Below are positions 7,262-15,338 of a stretch of DNA of 64,000 nucleotides, piece by piece (position 1 is the stretch's first letter; each line of letters starts with the position of its first letter). The stretch comes from GCA-2725625 sp964574215 (GTDB lineage: Bacteria; Pseudomonadota; Alphaproteobacteria; Rhodospirillales; UBA2165): positions 1 to 64,000 of the forward strand of contig CAZNLR010000002.1 of the NCBI GenBank assembly GCA_964574215.1. Direction: 5' to 3'. The position numbers and the translations under genes are program-made. Under the pieces are notes generated by a model that worked only from the letters and a program-made list of their open reading frames with translations, was not told where the DNA came from and made no database searches.

Positions 7262-7876
7262 ATGAAATATCGTTTTCACCTTAAACCTTTTCGGTTTTCA
7301 ATTCTTGCGCCGTTCTGCGCCGTCCTCGCGGCGGCATCGTTGACATCCTGTAGCGCCGTTGACGAATTGTCTTCCATGGTGGAAGGGCGTCAGCCGCCGC
7401 CCTGTCCACAAATCAAACTACTGAAGGACGCCGATATCGTCACCGTTTACCGGCCGGGACCGGGGCGGGATATCACCGACATTCGCTACGAAGCCGAACT
7501 CAAAGGCTTTTCCGGGGAATGCGACTATGTCGGCGATGACGGCGTCTATTCGTCGGTAAATTTGTCAATCCGCGTATCTTATGACATCTCGAGAGGGCCG
7601 GCGGAGAAGGGCAATGTGATCAAGGTGCCCTATTTCGTCGCCATTCCCCACTTTTATCCCCGGCCCGAAGGCCGCAGTGATTTTGTCAGCACGGCAAAAT
7701 TCATCGAAAACCGGGATAACATGGTGGTCGTGGACGACCCTATCCATATCTCCCTGCCATTGACCAAAGAGCGGTCCGGTCCGGATACCGAAGTTTATAT
7801 CGGTTTCGTTCTTACCAAGAATCAATTGGAGTTTAACCGGGAGAAACGCCGCGCCACCGGTTTAAGCAATCCATGA
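7262..7876 (+). CDS. Hypothetical outer-membrane or periplasmic lipoprotein
   Basis: 204 residues from ATG 7262 (a TTG sits directly before it). The N-terminus is a lipoprotein signal: basic residues, a hydrophobic core and a lipobox LTSC with the acylated cysteine at residue 30. The mature part contains two further cysteines (PPCPQIK and GECDYV) that could pair, and beta-rich sequence with no domain I can name. The stop codon overlaps the gcvT start in ATGA, so translation of the two is probably coupled. That places an envelope lipoprotein at the head of a glycine-catabolic operon, for which I know no functional link. Confidence 0.75.
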   Translation: MKYRFHLKPFRFSILAPFCAVLAAASLTSCSAVDELSSMVEGRQPPPCPQIKLLKDADIVTVYRPGPGRDITDIRYEAELKGFSGECDYVGDDGVYSSVNLSIRVSYDISRGPAEKGNVIKVPYFVAIPHFYPRPEGRSDFVSTAKFIENRDNMVVVDDPIHISLPLTKERSGPDTEVYIGFVLTKNQLEFNREKRRATGLSNP

Positions 7877-8979
7877 CGGAATCGAATACCAAGAAGACGG
7901 CATTACATAATCTGCACCAGCGCTTGGGCGCTAAAATGACGCCGTTCGCCGGATACGAGATGCCGGTCCAGTATCAGGACGGTATTCTGGCCGAACATGC
8001 CCATACCAGAACCAACGCGGGTCTGTTCGATGTCAGCCATATGGGACAGGCGATGCTGCGCGGGGCGGATGCGGCGGCGGGGCTGGAGGAATTGGTCCCT
8101 GGCGATATTACGGGTTTGGCTGAAGGGCAAATCCGCTACACCCAGTTTACCAATGAAAAAGGCGGCATTATCGACGATCTGATGGTGACCAATCGCGGTG
8201 ATCATTTGTTTTTGGTAGTGAATGCCGGATGCAAGGAAAAGGATTTCGACCATATCAAAGAACATCTCAGCGGGCGGTGTGATCTCGAAGTTCTCGACGG
8301 CAAAGGCTTGGTTGCTTTGCAGGGACCGGCCGCCGCTGACGTATTAAGCCGGCTGGCGCCGGGGGTGGAGAGCATGCCGTTTATGGCCATGAAGGAAGTG
8401 GACGTCGAGGGAATTTCCTGCCTGGTTTCGCGCTCCGGTTACACCGGGGAAGACGGTTACGAAATTTCCGTGCCCGCCGACCAGGCCGAATCGCTGGCGG
8501 AAAAATTGTTGAATGAAGCCGAAGTGGCACCCATCGGTCTCGGCGCCCGCGATTCGTTGCGGTTGGAGGCGGGCTTGTGTCTTTACGGCCATGACATCGA
8601 CGATGAGACGACGCCCATCGAAGCGGGTCTCCTGTGGTCCATTGGTAAACGCCGCCGTCAGGAAGGCGGATTTTTGGGCGCTGATACCGTTTTGCGCCAG
8701 ATTGGCGAGGGCGCCCCCCGCAAAAGAATCGGCATCAAACCGCAAGGGCGTGCCCCCGCCCGGGAAGGCGCCGACGTCGTCGATTCTAACGGCGCGGTCA
8801 TCGGCAGGGTCACCAGCGGCGGATTCGGGCCGACGGTTCAAGGACCTGTTGCCATGGGCTACGTAATTTCGGAAAATGCCGTGCCCGATACGCAAGTCGG
8901 GTTGATTGTCCGGGGAAAAAATTTACCAGCGAATTTGGTCAGGCTGCCATTTGTAGAACATCGATATTTTAGAGGTTGA
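7873..8979 (+). CDS. gcvT: Glycine cleavage system T protein (aminomethyltransferase)
   Basis: 368 residues, normal for GcvT, which moves the methylene group from aminomethyl-lipoyl GcvH to tetrahydrofolate and releases ammonia. Family motifs are visible: MTPFAGYEMPVQY near residue 20, GLFDVSHMGQ near residue 50, a folate-contacting region with YTQFTNEKGGIIDD, GYTGEDGYEI near residue 195 and GLGARDSLRLEAGLCLYGHD near residue 220. It overlaps the preceding lipoprotein gene by 4 bp and lies 18 bp before gcvH, at the head of gcvT-gcvH-gcvPA-gcvPB. No glycine riboswitch fits in the 43 bp before the lipoprotein gene. Confidence 0.96.
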   Translation: MTESNTKKTALHNLHQRLGAKMTPFAGYEMPVQYQDGILAEHAHTRTNAGLFDVSHMGQAMLRGADAAAGLEELVPGDITGLAEGQIRYTQFTNEKGGIIDDLMVTNRGDHLFLVVNAGCKEKDFDHIKEHLSGRCDLEVLDGKGLVALQGPAAADVLSRLAPGVESMPFMAMKEVDVEGISCLVSRSGYTGEDGYEISVPADQAESLAEKLLNEAEVAPIGLGARDSLRLEAGLCLYGHDIDDETTPIEAGLLWSIGKRRRQEGGFLGADTVLRQIGEGAPRKRIGIKPQGRAPAREGADVVDSNGAVIGRVTSGGFGPTVQGPVAMGYVISENAVPDTQVGLIVRGKNLPANLVRLPFVEHRYFRG

Positions 8980-8997
8980 AACATTAGGACATAGCAA

Positions 8998-9375
8998 ATG
9001 GCGACATTAAAATTTACCGAAGATCACGAATGGTTGTCGATCGCCGGCGATGAGGCCGTCGTGGGAATTACCGAGTACGCCCAGGCCCAATTGGGCGATA
9101 TCGTTTTTGTGGAACTGCCCGAATCGGGCACGTCTTTTTCCAAAGGTGATGAAGCTGCGGTGGTCGAATCCGTCAAAGCCGCGGCGGAAGTTTATGCCCC
9201 TCTCAGCGGCGAGATTACCGACGCCAACGGCGCCTTGGAAGATGAACCCGGGTTGGTGAACTCCGAAGCTGAATCCGGTGGCTGGTTTTTTAAAATGAAA
9301 ATTTCCGATCAGTCGGAACTGGAAAGTCTGTTGGATGAAGAGGGCTACAAGGCCTTCGTTGCGGACCTCGGTTAA
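8998..9375 (+). CDS. gcvH: Glycine cleavage system H protein (lipoyl carrier)
   Basis: 125 residues, the usual size. The lipoylated lysine is K60 in VVESVKAAAEVYAPLSGE. The N-terminus KFTEDHEWL and the segment GITEYAQAQLGDIVFVELP are typical of the family. GcvH shuttles the aminomethyl intermediate between the P, T and L proteins. Its TAA stop overlaps the gcvPA start codon (TAATG), so the two are translationally coupled. Confidence 0.97.
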   Translation: MATLKFTEDHEWLSIAGDEAVVGITEYAQAQLGDIVFVELPESGTSFSKGDEAAVVESVKAAAEVYAPLSGEITDANGALEDEPGLVNSEAESGGWFFKMKISDQSELESLLDEEGYKAFVADLG

Positions 9376-10721
9376 TGCGTTATCTGCCCCTGACGGATAA
9401 CGACCGCCGGGAGATGCTGAACGCCATCGGCGTCGCCGACACCGAAGCGCTTTATAAGGATGTGCCGGCGGCGACGCTGTTGGCCGAAGCGGTCGATCTA
9501 CCTGCCCATGAGGGCGAACTGGCGGTCGAGCGGATCATTGCCGATTTAGCGGCCGAAAACACCGGTGCCGGGGCGGCGCCCTTTTTTCTCGGTGCGGGAA
9601 ATTACCATCATCATATTCCGGCCATCGCCGATCACTTGGTGCAGAGAAGCGAATTTCTCACCTCATATACCCCATACCAGCCGGAGGTGTCCCAGGGCAC
9701 CCTGCAGGCCTTGTTCGAGTTTCAGACCCAGGTTGCTCTGATTACCGGAATGGACGTCGCCAACGCCTCCCTGTGGGATGGATCGACGGCCACTGCCGAA
9801 GCCGCCATGATGGCTTGCCGGGTAACGCGGCGGAACCGGGTTCTGCTGTCCGGTAATTTGCATCCTCATTACGTCGATGTAACCCGGACCAACGCCAAAT
9901 TTCTCGATCTGGCAATAGAGGCAGCCGTTCCCAAGCCGGACGGTGGCGAAGATTTGATCCCCATGATCGACGACGACACGGCCTGCGTTGTCGTCCAAAA
10001 CCCGGATCTGTTCGGCTATCTCCGGGATTTTTCACCATTGGCCGACGCTTGCCACGAAAAAGGCGCGTTGCTGGTTGTGGTGGTGAATGAGGTCGTCTCC
10101 CTGGGCGCGGTGATGGCGCCGGGCGATATGGGCGCAGATATCGTCGCCGCCGAAGGACAGTCCCTGGGAAACGCCTTGAGCTATGGCGGACCCCATGTGG
10201 GATTGTTTGCCGTCCGGGAAAAATTTCTGCGTCAGATGCCGGGCCGGTTGGCCGGGGAAACCAAGGATACCGACGGGCGTCGCGGCTGGGTGCTGACCCT
10301 GTCGACCCGGGAACAGCACATCAGGCGAGAGAAAGCGACAAGCAACATATGCACCAATTCCGGCCTCTGCGCCCTGGCTTTTTCCATCCACATGACCCTG
10401 TTGGGAGAGGCCGGATTTAAAAAGCTGGCCGATCTTAACCATGCCATGGCGGTAACGCTGGCGGACAGGCTTTCCGATGTGAAGGGCGTTGAGGTCCTTA
10501 ACGACGCGTTTTTTAACGAATTTACCCTGCGCCTCGCCAAACCGGCGGAAAATGTCGTCGAGCAACTGGCCCAAACCGGCATTCTCGCCGGCGTCCCGGT
10601 TTCAAGATTCTATCCCGGTGATAATGAATTAAGCGATTTGCTGCTGGTGGCGGCGACCGAAACGGTGACGGAAGAGGATATGAAAAAATTGACGGCAGGA
10701 TTGACCGAGGCCTTGTCATGA
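9375..10721 (+). CDS. gcvPA: Glycine dehydrogenase (decarboxylating) subunit 1
   Basis: 448 residues, matching the alpha half of the two-subunit P protein found in many bacteria and archaea. Visible family sequence includes FLGAGNYHHHIP, TPYQPEVSQGTLQALFEFQT, LWDGSTATAEA and the C-terminal NICTNSGLCALAF. Subunit 1 has the PLP-enzyme fold but lacks the cofactor lysine, which is in subunit 2. The gene starts inside the gcvH stop codon and ends in an ATGA overlap with gcvPB. Confidence 0.96.
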   Translation: MRYLPLTDNDRREMLNAIGVADTEALYKDVPAATLLAEAVDLPAHEGELAVERIIADLAAENTGAGAAPFFLGAGNYHHHIPAIADHLVQRSEFLTSYTPYQPEVSQGTLQALFEFQTQVALITGMDVANASLWDGSTATAEAAMMACRVTRRNRVLLSGNLHPHYVDVTRTNAKFLDLAIEAAVPKPDGGEDLIPMIDDDTACVVVQNPDLFGYLRDFSPLADACHEKGALLVVVVNEVVSLGAVMAPGDMGADIVAAEGQSLGNALSYGGPHVGLFAVREKFLRQMPGRLAGETKDTDGRRGWVLTLSTREQHIRREKATSNICTNSGLCALAFSIHMTLLGEAGFKKLADLNHAMAVTLADRLSDVKGVEVLNDAFFNEFTLRLAKPAENVVEQLAQTGILAGVPVSRFYPGDNELSDLLLVAATETVTEEDMKKLTAGLTEALS

Positions 10722-12220
10722 CCGATACCGTGACCGGCAACCGCGGCCTTGCCATTGAAGAAAATCTTATATTCGAACAGGATTCGCCGGATCAGTGTGC
10801 CGTCGATCTGCCCGAGCCACCCAAGGTCAAAACCCGACTCGGAAATGTCGCCCGCCGCGCCCCCATAGGCCTGCCCGGTCTTTCGGAGCCCGAGGTCATG
10901 CGCCACTATCTGCGCCTGAGCCAGAAGAATTTCGCCATCGACGCCGGTATGTATCCGTTGGGGTCATGCACCATGAAGCACAACCCGCGGCTCAACGAGA
11001 AACTGGCCCGCCTGCCCGGCTTGGCCGATCTCCATCCTCTGCAACCCATGAGCACGGTGCAGGGGGCTCTGGAGTTGATGGACCAATGTGCCCACTGGCT
11101 CAAGGAACTGACCGGTATGCCGGCGGTTGCATTGTCGCCGGCCGCCGGCGCCCATGGCGAGCTTTGCGGCTTGATGACCATCAGGGCGGCGCTCGAGGAT
11201 CAAGGTGACGCCAGGGAACGGGTGCTGGTGCCCGAATCCGCCCACGGTACAAATCCCGCCAGTGCCCATATGTGCGGCTATAAAGTCGAAGCCGTACCCG
11301 CTACCGAGCGGGGCCGGGTCGATTTAAAAGCCCTCAAGGATAAACTCGATGACCGGGTTGCCGGGATCATGGTGACCAATCCCAACACCTGTGGCCTGTT
11401 CGAGGACGAGATTATCGAAATGAATCAGGCGGTGCACGATATCGGCGGATTCGTCTATTGCGACGGCGCCAACTTTAACGCCATCGTCGGGCGGGTGCGG
11501 CCGGGCGATCTCGGTATCGACAGCATGCATCTCAACCTGCACAAGACCTTTTCGACGCCCCATGGCGGCGGCGGACCGGGCAGCGGTCCGGTGGTGCTGT
11601 CCGAGGCGCTGGCCAATTATGCGCCGCTGCCCTATGTGGTGCACGAAAAAGACGGTTTCAAACTGATCGAACACAAAGCCGATTCCGACGCTAAACCCTA
11701 CGGCAGGATGAAGGGGTTTCACGGTCAGTTCGGCGTTTTTGTGCGCTCGCTCGCTTACATGCTGAGCATGGGATCCGACGGTCTCCGCCGGGCGTCGGGC
11801 GATGCCGTCCTCAACGCCAATTACCTGGCGGCGAAATTGAGCGATCTTCTGACGCCTTCATATGAAGGACCATGTATGCATGAAGTGCTGTTCGACGACC
11901 GCTTTCTCAAAGACACCGACGTGACCACGCTGGATTTCGCCAAGGCCATGATTGACGAAGGGTTCCATCCCATGACCATGTATTTTCCGTTGGTGGTGCA
12001 AGGGGCTCTGCTGATGGAACCCACGGAAACGGAAAGCAAGGAAACCCTCGACCAGTATATCGAAGTGGTGCGGTCCCTGGCTGAAAGGGCGCAGGCCGGT
12101 GAATCCGAAGACTTCAAAGAAGCGCCGCGTCATACGCCCCGCCGCCGCCTCGACGAGACCACGGCTGCCCGGAATCCGATTCTGACCTGGCGTCCGCCGG
12201 TTGAAGAAGCGGCGGAATAA
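10718..12220 (+). CDS. gcvPB: Glycine dehydrogenase (decarboxylating) subunit 2
   Basis: 500 residues, the beta half of the split P protein. The PLP-binding lysine is K276 in HLNLHKTFSTPHGGGGPG. Other conserved blocks are YPLGSCTMKHNPR near residue 79, LSPAAGAHGE near residue 139 and ESAHGTNPASA near residue 173. With GcvPA it decarboxylates glycine and loads the aminomethyl group on GcvH. The L protein (dihydrolipoamide dehydrogenase) is not in the window and is presumably shared with another complex elsewhere. The EamA transporter gene starts 14 bp downstream on the same strand. Confidence 0.96.
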   Translation: MTDTVTGNRGLAIEENLIFEQDSPDQCAVDLPEPPKVKTRLGNVARRAPIGLPGLSEPEVMRHYLRLSQKNFAIDAGMYPLGSCTMKHNPRLNEKLARLPGLADLHPLQPMSTVQGALELMDQCAHWLKELTGMPAVALSPAAGAHGELCGLMTIRAALEDQGDARERVLVPESAHGTNPASAHMCGYKVEAVPATERGRVDLKALKDKLDDRVAGIMVTNPNTCGLFEDEIIEMNQAVHDIGGFVYCDGANFNAIVGRVRPGDLGIDSMHLNLHKTFSTPHGGGGPGSGPVVLSEALANYAPLPYVVHEKDGFKLIEHKADSDAKPYGRMKGFHGQFGVFVRSLAYMLSMGSDGLRRASGDAVLNANYLAAKLSDLLTPSYEGPCMHEVLFDDRFLKDTDVTTLDFAKAMIDEGFHPMTMYFPLVVQGALLMEPTETESKETLDQYIEVVRSLAERAQAGESEDFKEAPRHTPRRRLDETTAARNPILTWRPPVEEAAE

Positions 12221-12234
12221 ACCGTCTGCCCGTG

Positions 12235-13098
12235 ATGAAGGCATCCAACGCGCCACTGGGAATAGTGCTCCTGGTTACCGCCATGTTTTTCAATTCGACC
12301 AAGGACGGTTTCGCCAAACTATTGGCTGAGCAGTATCCGCCCTTCATGCTGCTCTGGTCCCAGTTTCTTTTTATGGTGCTGATTCTTGCGCTTATCATCA
12401 TCAAACGGCACGGCGTATCTTTGTTGCTGCCGAAAAACTATGTCGCTCAGATGCTGCGCGGCGCCTGCGTCACGGTCGGCGTCGGCCTCTATTACTGGGC
12501 GATAAATTTTATCCATATCGCCGATGCGACGGCTATGGTGTTTGTCGCGCCTCTCATCGTGACCGCGCTGTCGCCGATCTTCCTGAACGAACCTTTGGGG
12601 TTGCGCCGAACCGTCGCCGTAATCGTCGGCTTCATCGGGGTTCTGGTCATCTTGAGGCCGGATTTGGAAGGAGACCGGATCGGTTATTTCATCGCCTTGG
12701 CGTCGGGGGTGTTTCTCGGGTTTTTCTATATGGCAAACCGTAAACTCGCCGACGGCACACCCCATGTAGCGTCGTCTTACTATACGGCGCTTACCGGTGC
12801 GGTGATCCTAATTCCGTTTGCGCCGTTTTTCTGGACTCAACCGCAAATGGTCGATGCCGTGCCGATGTTCGCATTTGTGTCCCTTGCCACCGTGGGTCAG
12901 GTGCTGATGGTATCGTCCTTCGCCTACGCCGCGGCCAATATAATCGCGCCCTTCGTCTACTCCCAGATAATCGCCGCCACCGCCGTCGGCATTATCATGT
13001 TCGATGCCTTTCCGGACAACGTAACCTGGCTGGGAATCGCCATCGTAGTTACCTCGGGAATTTATATCGCCGTCCGGGAAAGCAGGTTAAGCGGCTGA
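12235..13098 (+). CDS. EamA/DMT-superfamily transporter, RhaT/YdcZ-like metabolite exporter or importer
   Basis: About 287 residues with ten predicted membrane helices in two repeated EamA halves (the second starts near residue 150). The first half carries VTAMFFNSTKDGFAKLLAEQ, as in S-adenosylmethionine/riboflavin-type DMT carriers. Substrate cannot be inferred. A GTG directly precedes the chosen ATG. The gene follows gcvPB closely and could be read through from that operon. It converges with the SDR gene, with only 2 bp between the stop codons, so no terminator is present between them. Confidence 0.85.
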   Translation: MKASNAPLGIVLLVTAMFFNSTKDGFAKLLAEQYPPFMLLWSQFLFMVLILALIIIKRHGVSLLLPKNYVAQMLRGACVTVGVGLYYWAINFIHIADATAMVFVAPLIVTALSPIFLNEPLGLRRTVAVIVGFIGVLVILRPDLEGDRIGYFIALASGVFLGFFYMANRKLADGTPHVASSYYTALTGAVILIPFAPFFWTQPQMVDAVPMFAFVSLATVGQVLMVSSFAYAAANIIAPFVYSQIIAATAVGIIMFDAFPDNVTWLGIAIVVTSGIYIAVRESRLSG

Positions 13099-13100
13099 GC

Positions 13101-13865
13101 CTAGCCTGCCATACCGCCATCGGCCATATAGACGCCGCCGTTACAGAAACTGCTCATATCCGACGCCAGGAACAGCACCATTTGGGCGATTTCCGAGGCC
13201 TGCGCATGTCGGCGCAGCGGAATGCGCTGGTTCAGCATCTCCGTGGCGTCAATGCCCATCACTTTGCTCATGCGGTCTTCGATCTCCAACTGGAAGTCAT
13301 TGTCGACCGGTCCGGGCGCAACCACGTTGGCCCTGATATTGCGCGGGCCCACTTCCTTGGCGATGCTCCGCATCATTCCCACGATGGCATGTTTGGAGGT
13401 GGCGTAGGCAATGGTGTTGGCGTTGGCCTGGACGCCCATAATGCTGGAGGTAATGATAATGCTGCCGCCGTCGCCCATGTGGGGAAGGGCAAACTTGCAG
13501 GCCAGGAAGGCGCCCCGGACATTAACCGCCATGACCTGATCGAATTTGTCGACGGGAAATTCGGCGACCGGTTTGGTGTCCCCGCTGAAACCGGCATTGC
13601 TGAACAGGACGTCCAGCCGCCCCCATTTTTCCATTGTTTTGTCGATATAGGCCCTGGTCGCTTCTTCGTCGGATACATCGGCCTGCTGGGCATCGACATT
13701 GTCACCGGGATCTCCCAGAATTTTTACCGCCGCCACCAATTTGTCGGCGTCGTGATCCACCAGCATCACATGGGCGCCTTCTTCAATAAGCGCCGCAGCG
13801 CTGGCCAGACCAATGCTGCCGCCACCACCGGTGATGATGCATACCCGATCGTTCATTTTTCCCAT
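13101..13865 (-). CDS. Short-chain dehydrogenase/reductase (SDR)
   Basis: 254 residues, classical SDR length. The NAD(P)-binding motif is CIITGGGGSIGLASA near residue 9, the N-A-G motif is LFSNAGFSG near residue 88, the catalytic serine lies in SSIMGV, and the catalytic Y-x3-K is YATSKHA near residue 158. An aspartate at the end of beta strand 2 (LVDHDAD) suggests preference for NAD(H). Substrate is unknown. It is followed in the same direction by no gene, and shares its promoter side with the FAH-family gene 54 bp upstream, with which it probably forms an operon. Confidence 0.9.
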   Translation of the reverse strand: MGKMNDRVCIITGGGGSIGLASAAALIEEGAHVMLVDHDADKLVAAVKILGDPGDNVDAQQADVSDEEATRAYIDKTMEKWGRLDVLFSNAGFSGDTKPVAEFPVDKFDQVMAVNVRGAFLACKFALPHMGDGGSIIITSSIMGVQANANTIAYATSKHAIVGMMRSIAKEVGPRNIRANVVAPGPVDNDFQLEIEDRMSKVMGIDATEMLNQRIPLRRHAQASEIAQMVLFLASDMSSFCNGGVYMADGGMAG

Positions 13866-13919
13866 TTTTACCTCTTCCCTTTTTTATATTGTTTTTCTCT
13901 CGGCCACAGGGTCTTCCCC

Positions 13920-14816
13920 CTAGGTTACAGAATTTTCCAATGTGCCGATGGGATCGATGGTCACGGCGACCACGTCACCGGGTTTAAGAAAGATCGGCGG
14001 CTCGAAGCCGATACCCACACCGACGGGCGTACCCGTGGCGATCACATCACCCGGTTTTAGAGTGATCCCTGCGGAAATGGTTTCGATCAGGGTCGGGATA
14101 TCGAAAATCAAATCCGCCACCTTGGCGTCCTGCCGTGACTCACCGTTGACTTTGGTGGTCAGATGAAATTCATCGACGTCGCCGGCCTCGTCGGACGTGA
14201 GAATTACCGGACCCATGGGACAGAACCCGTCCAGGCTTTTGCCGATGAACCATTGTTTGTGCCTGTGCTGAAGGGTGCGGGCGGTGACATCGTTGACCAC
14301 CGTATAGCCATAGACGTAATCGAAGGCATTTTTTTTGGTAATACTCCGGCCTTCCTTGGCGATAATCACCGCCAGTTCGCCCTCGTAGTCGACGGAATTG
14401 GTCGGGTCCAGATAAGACGGAATGGCGTCACCGGGACCGATAACGGAACTGGGCGCCTTGGTGAAGATGATGGGATCGTCCGGAACCGCCGTTTTGCCGG
14501 ACGTTGCGTCGAACCCTGAATCATGGAATTCCCTGGCATGTTCATGGTAGTTGCGCCCCACACACATGATGTTGCGGTGGGGCGTCGGGATAGGCGCCAA
14601 AAACTTGACGTCAGAGGATGACAGGTGTGCGGAAGGTTCGGCCGATTGAACGGCCGCTGCCGCCCTCGTCAAGCCGTCCTCGCCGAGCACGATAAAATCA
14701 GTCATTGTTGCCGGCAAGGTGGGGTCGGCAATGGAAAAATCGGTGATTAACCCGGTTTCGGCATCCAACGCGCCAATGGCCTGCCGGGCACCGTTTTCAA
14801 AAGTTACGAGACGCAT
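13920..14816 (-). CDS. Fumarylacetoacetate hydrolase (FAH) family protein
   Basis: 298 residues with an N-terminal ~70-residue cap and a C-terminal FAH fold. The metal site is visible as the E-x-E in VDYEGELAVII near residue 147, with KSLDGFCPMGPVI and GTPVGVGIGFEPP further on. FAH-family enzymes cleave or hydrate acyl pyruvates, 2-hydroxyhepta-2,4-dienedioate or ureidoglycolate. The specific reaction cannot be decided from sequence. Together with the SDR gene it forms a small catabolic pair. Confidence 0.88.
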   Translation of the reverse strand: MRLVTFENGARQAIGALDAETGLITDFSIADPTLPATMTDFIVLGEDGLTRAAAAVQSAEPSAHLSSSDVKFLAPIPTPHRNIMCVGRNYHEHAREFHDSGFDATSGKTAVPDDPIIFTKAPSSVIGPGDAIPSYLDPTNSVDYEGELAVIIAKEGRSITKKNAFDYVYGYTVVNDVTARTLQHRHKQWFIGKSLDGFCPMGPVILTSDEAGDVDEFHLTTKVNGESRQDAKVADLIFDIPTLIETISAGITLKPGDVIATGTPVGVGIGFEPPIFLKPGDVVAVTIDPIGTLENSVT

Positions 14817-14843
14817 GACAAGAAATCCGGATTGTCCGCAAGG

Positions 14844-15185
14844 CTACAGATAATTTTCGTCGTCTGAGCCAAAGAGTTTTTCGATATAGGACATTTCCGA
14901 CCTCAATCCCTGGCGGCCGATCAGCTTGGATTGAGCGCCTTCGGGCAGGTCGGTGAAGGCGAGAACACCTTTGTCGATCAAAACTTCGATCAAATCCTCC
15001 GTTACCCGGGCGAGAGCCAAGTCAGCTTGCAGCCATTCATCGGAGGCGATGATGGCGCTGGCGTCGATTCCTAAGAAGGCCACCAGTTCTTCGTTGCCTG
15101 CGGATACTTCTTCGTTAGCGCCGTTCTCCGGTCCGGTAAAAACGGCCTCAATCTGGCCTTCGGCGTTGCGCCTGACGAACGGCAT
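14844..15185 (-). CDS. Conserved small protein, so-called tryptophan synthase subunit beta-like
   Basis: 113 residues beginning MPFVRRNAEGQIEAVF. The C-terminal half, with DLIEVLIDKGVLAFTDLPE and a KLIGRQGLR segment, matches a small family often annotated as tryptophan synthase beta-like protein in proteobacteria. It has no catalytic residues of TrpB and its function is unknown. It is acidic and probably cytoplasmic. The gene lies 27 bp upstream of the FAH-family gene in the same direction, so it may head that operon. GGAGGATATTC-type sequence before the ATG supplies a ribosome site. Confidence 0.75.
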   Translation of the reverse strand: MPFVRRNAEGQIEAVFTGPENGANEEVSAGNEELVAFLGIDASAIIASDEWLQADLALARVTEDLIEVLIDKGVLAFTDLPEGAQSKLIGRQGLRSEMSYIEKLFGSDDENYL

Positions 15186-15214
15186 GGGCGAATATCCTCC
15201 ACTAATTCTTTTGT

Positions 15215-15227
15215 TAGATTAAATCTA
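15215..15227. promoter_or_regulatory. Small inverted repeat upstream of the 14844-15185 gene
   Basis: TAGATT-A-AATCTA, 6 + 1 + 6 bp, about 30 bp before the start codon of the gene on the minus strand. It could be an operator; nothing else supports this. Confidence 0.3.
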
Positions 15228-15292
15228 GTATCAGAGTTGCCTAATTTAAAGTGGAAACCAATTGGAAAGAGAAAATAATTGTCTCTTTCTGC

Positions 15293-15338
15293 TTACCGGC
15301 CCTCCCGCCGCTCACTACTATTTACCGGCCCTCCCGCC
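15293..15338. repeat. 17-bp direct duplication at the 3' end of the membrane-protein gene
   Basis: TTACCGGCCCTCCCGCC occurs at 15293-15309 and again at 15322-15338. The second copy is the last five codons plus stop of the minus-strand gene 15322-17418, so the first is a copied gene end 29 bp further downstream. Confidence 0.8.

Noticed and set aside
13182..14060. 292-residue plus-strand frame across the SDR and FAH genes
   Set aside because: Histidine- and glycine-rich shadow of two well-supported minus-strand genes; no ribosome site or recognisable domain.
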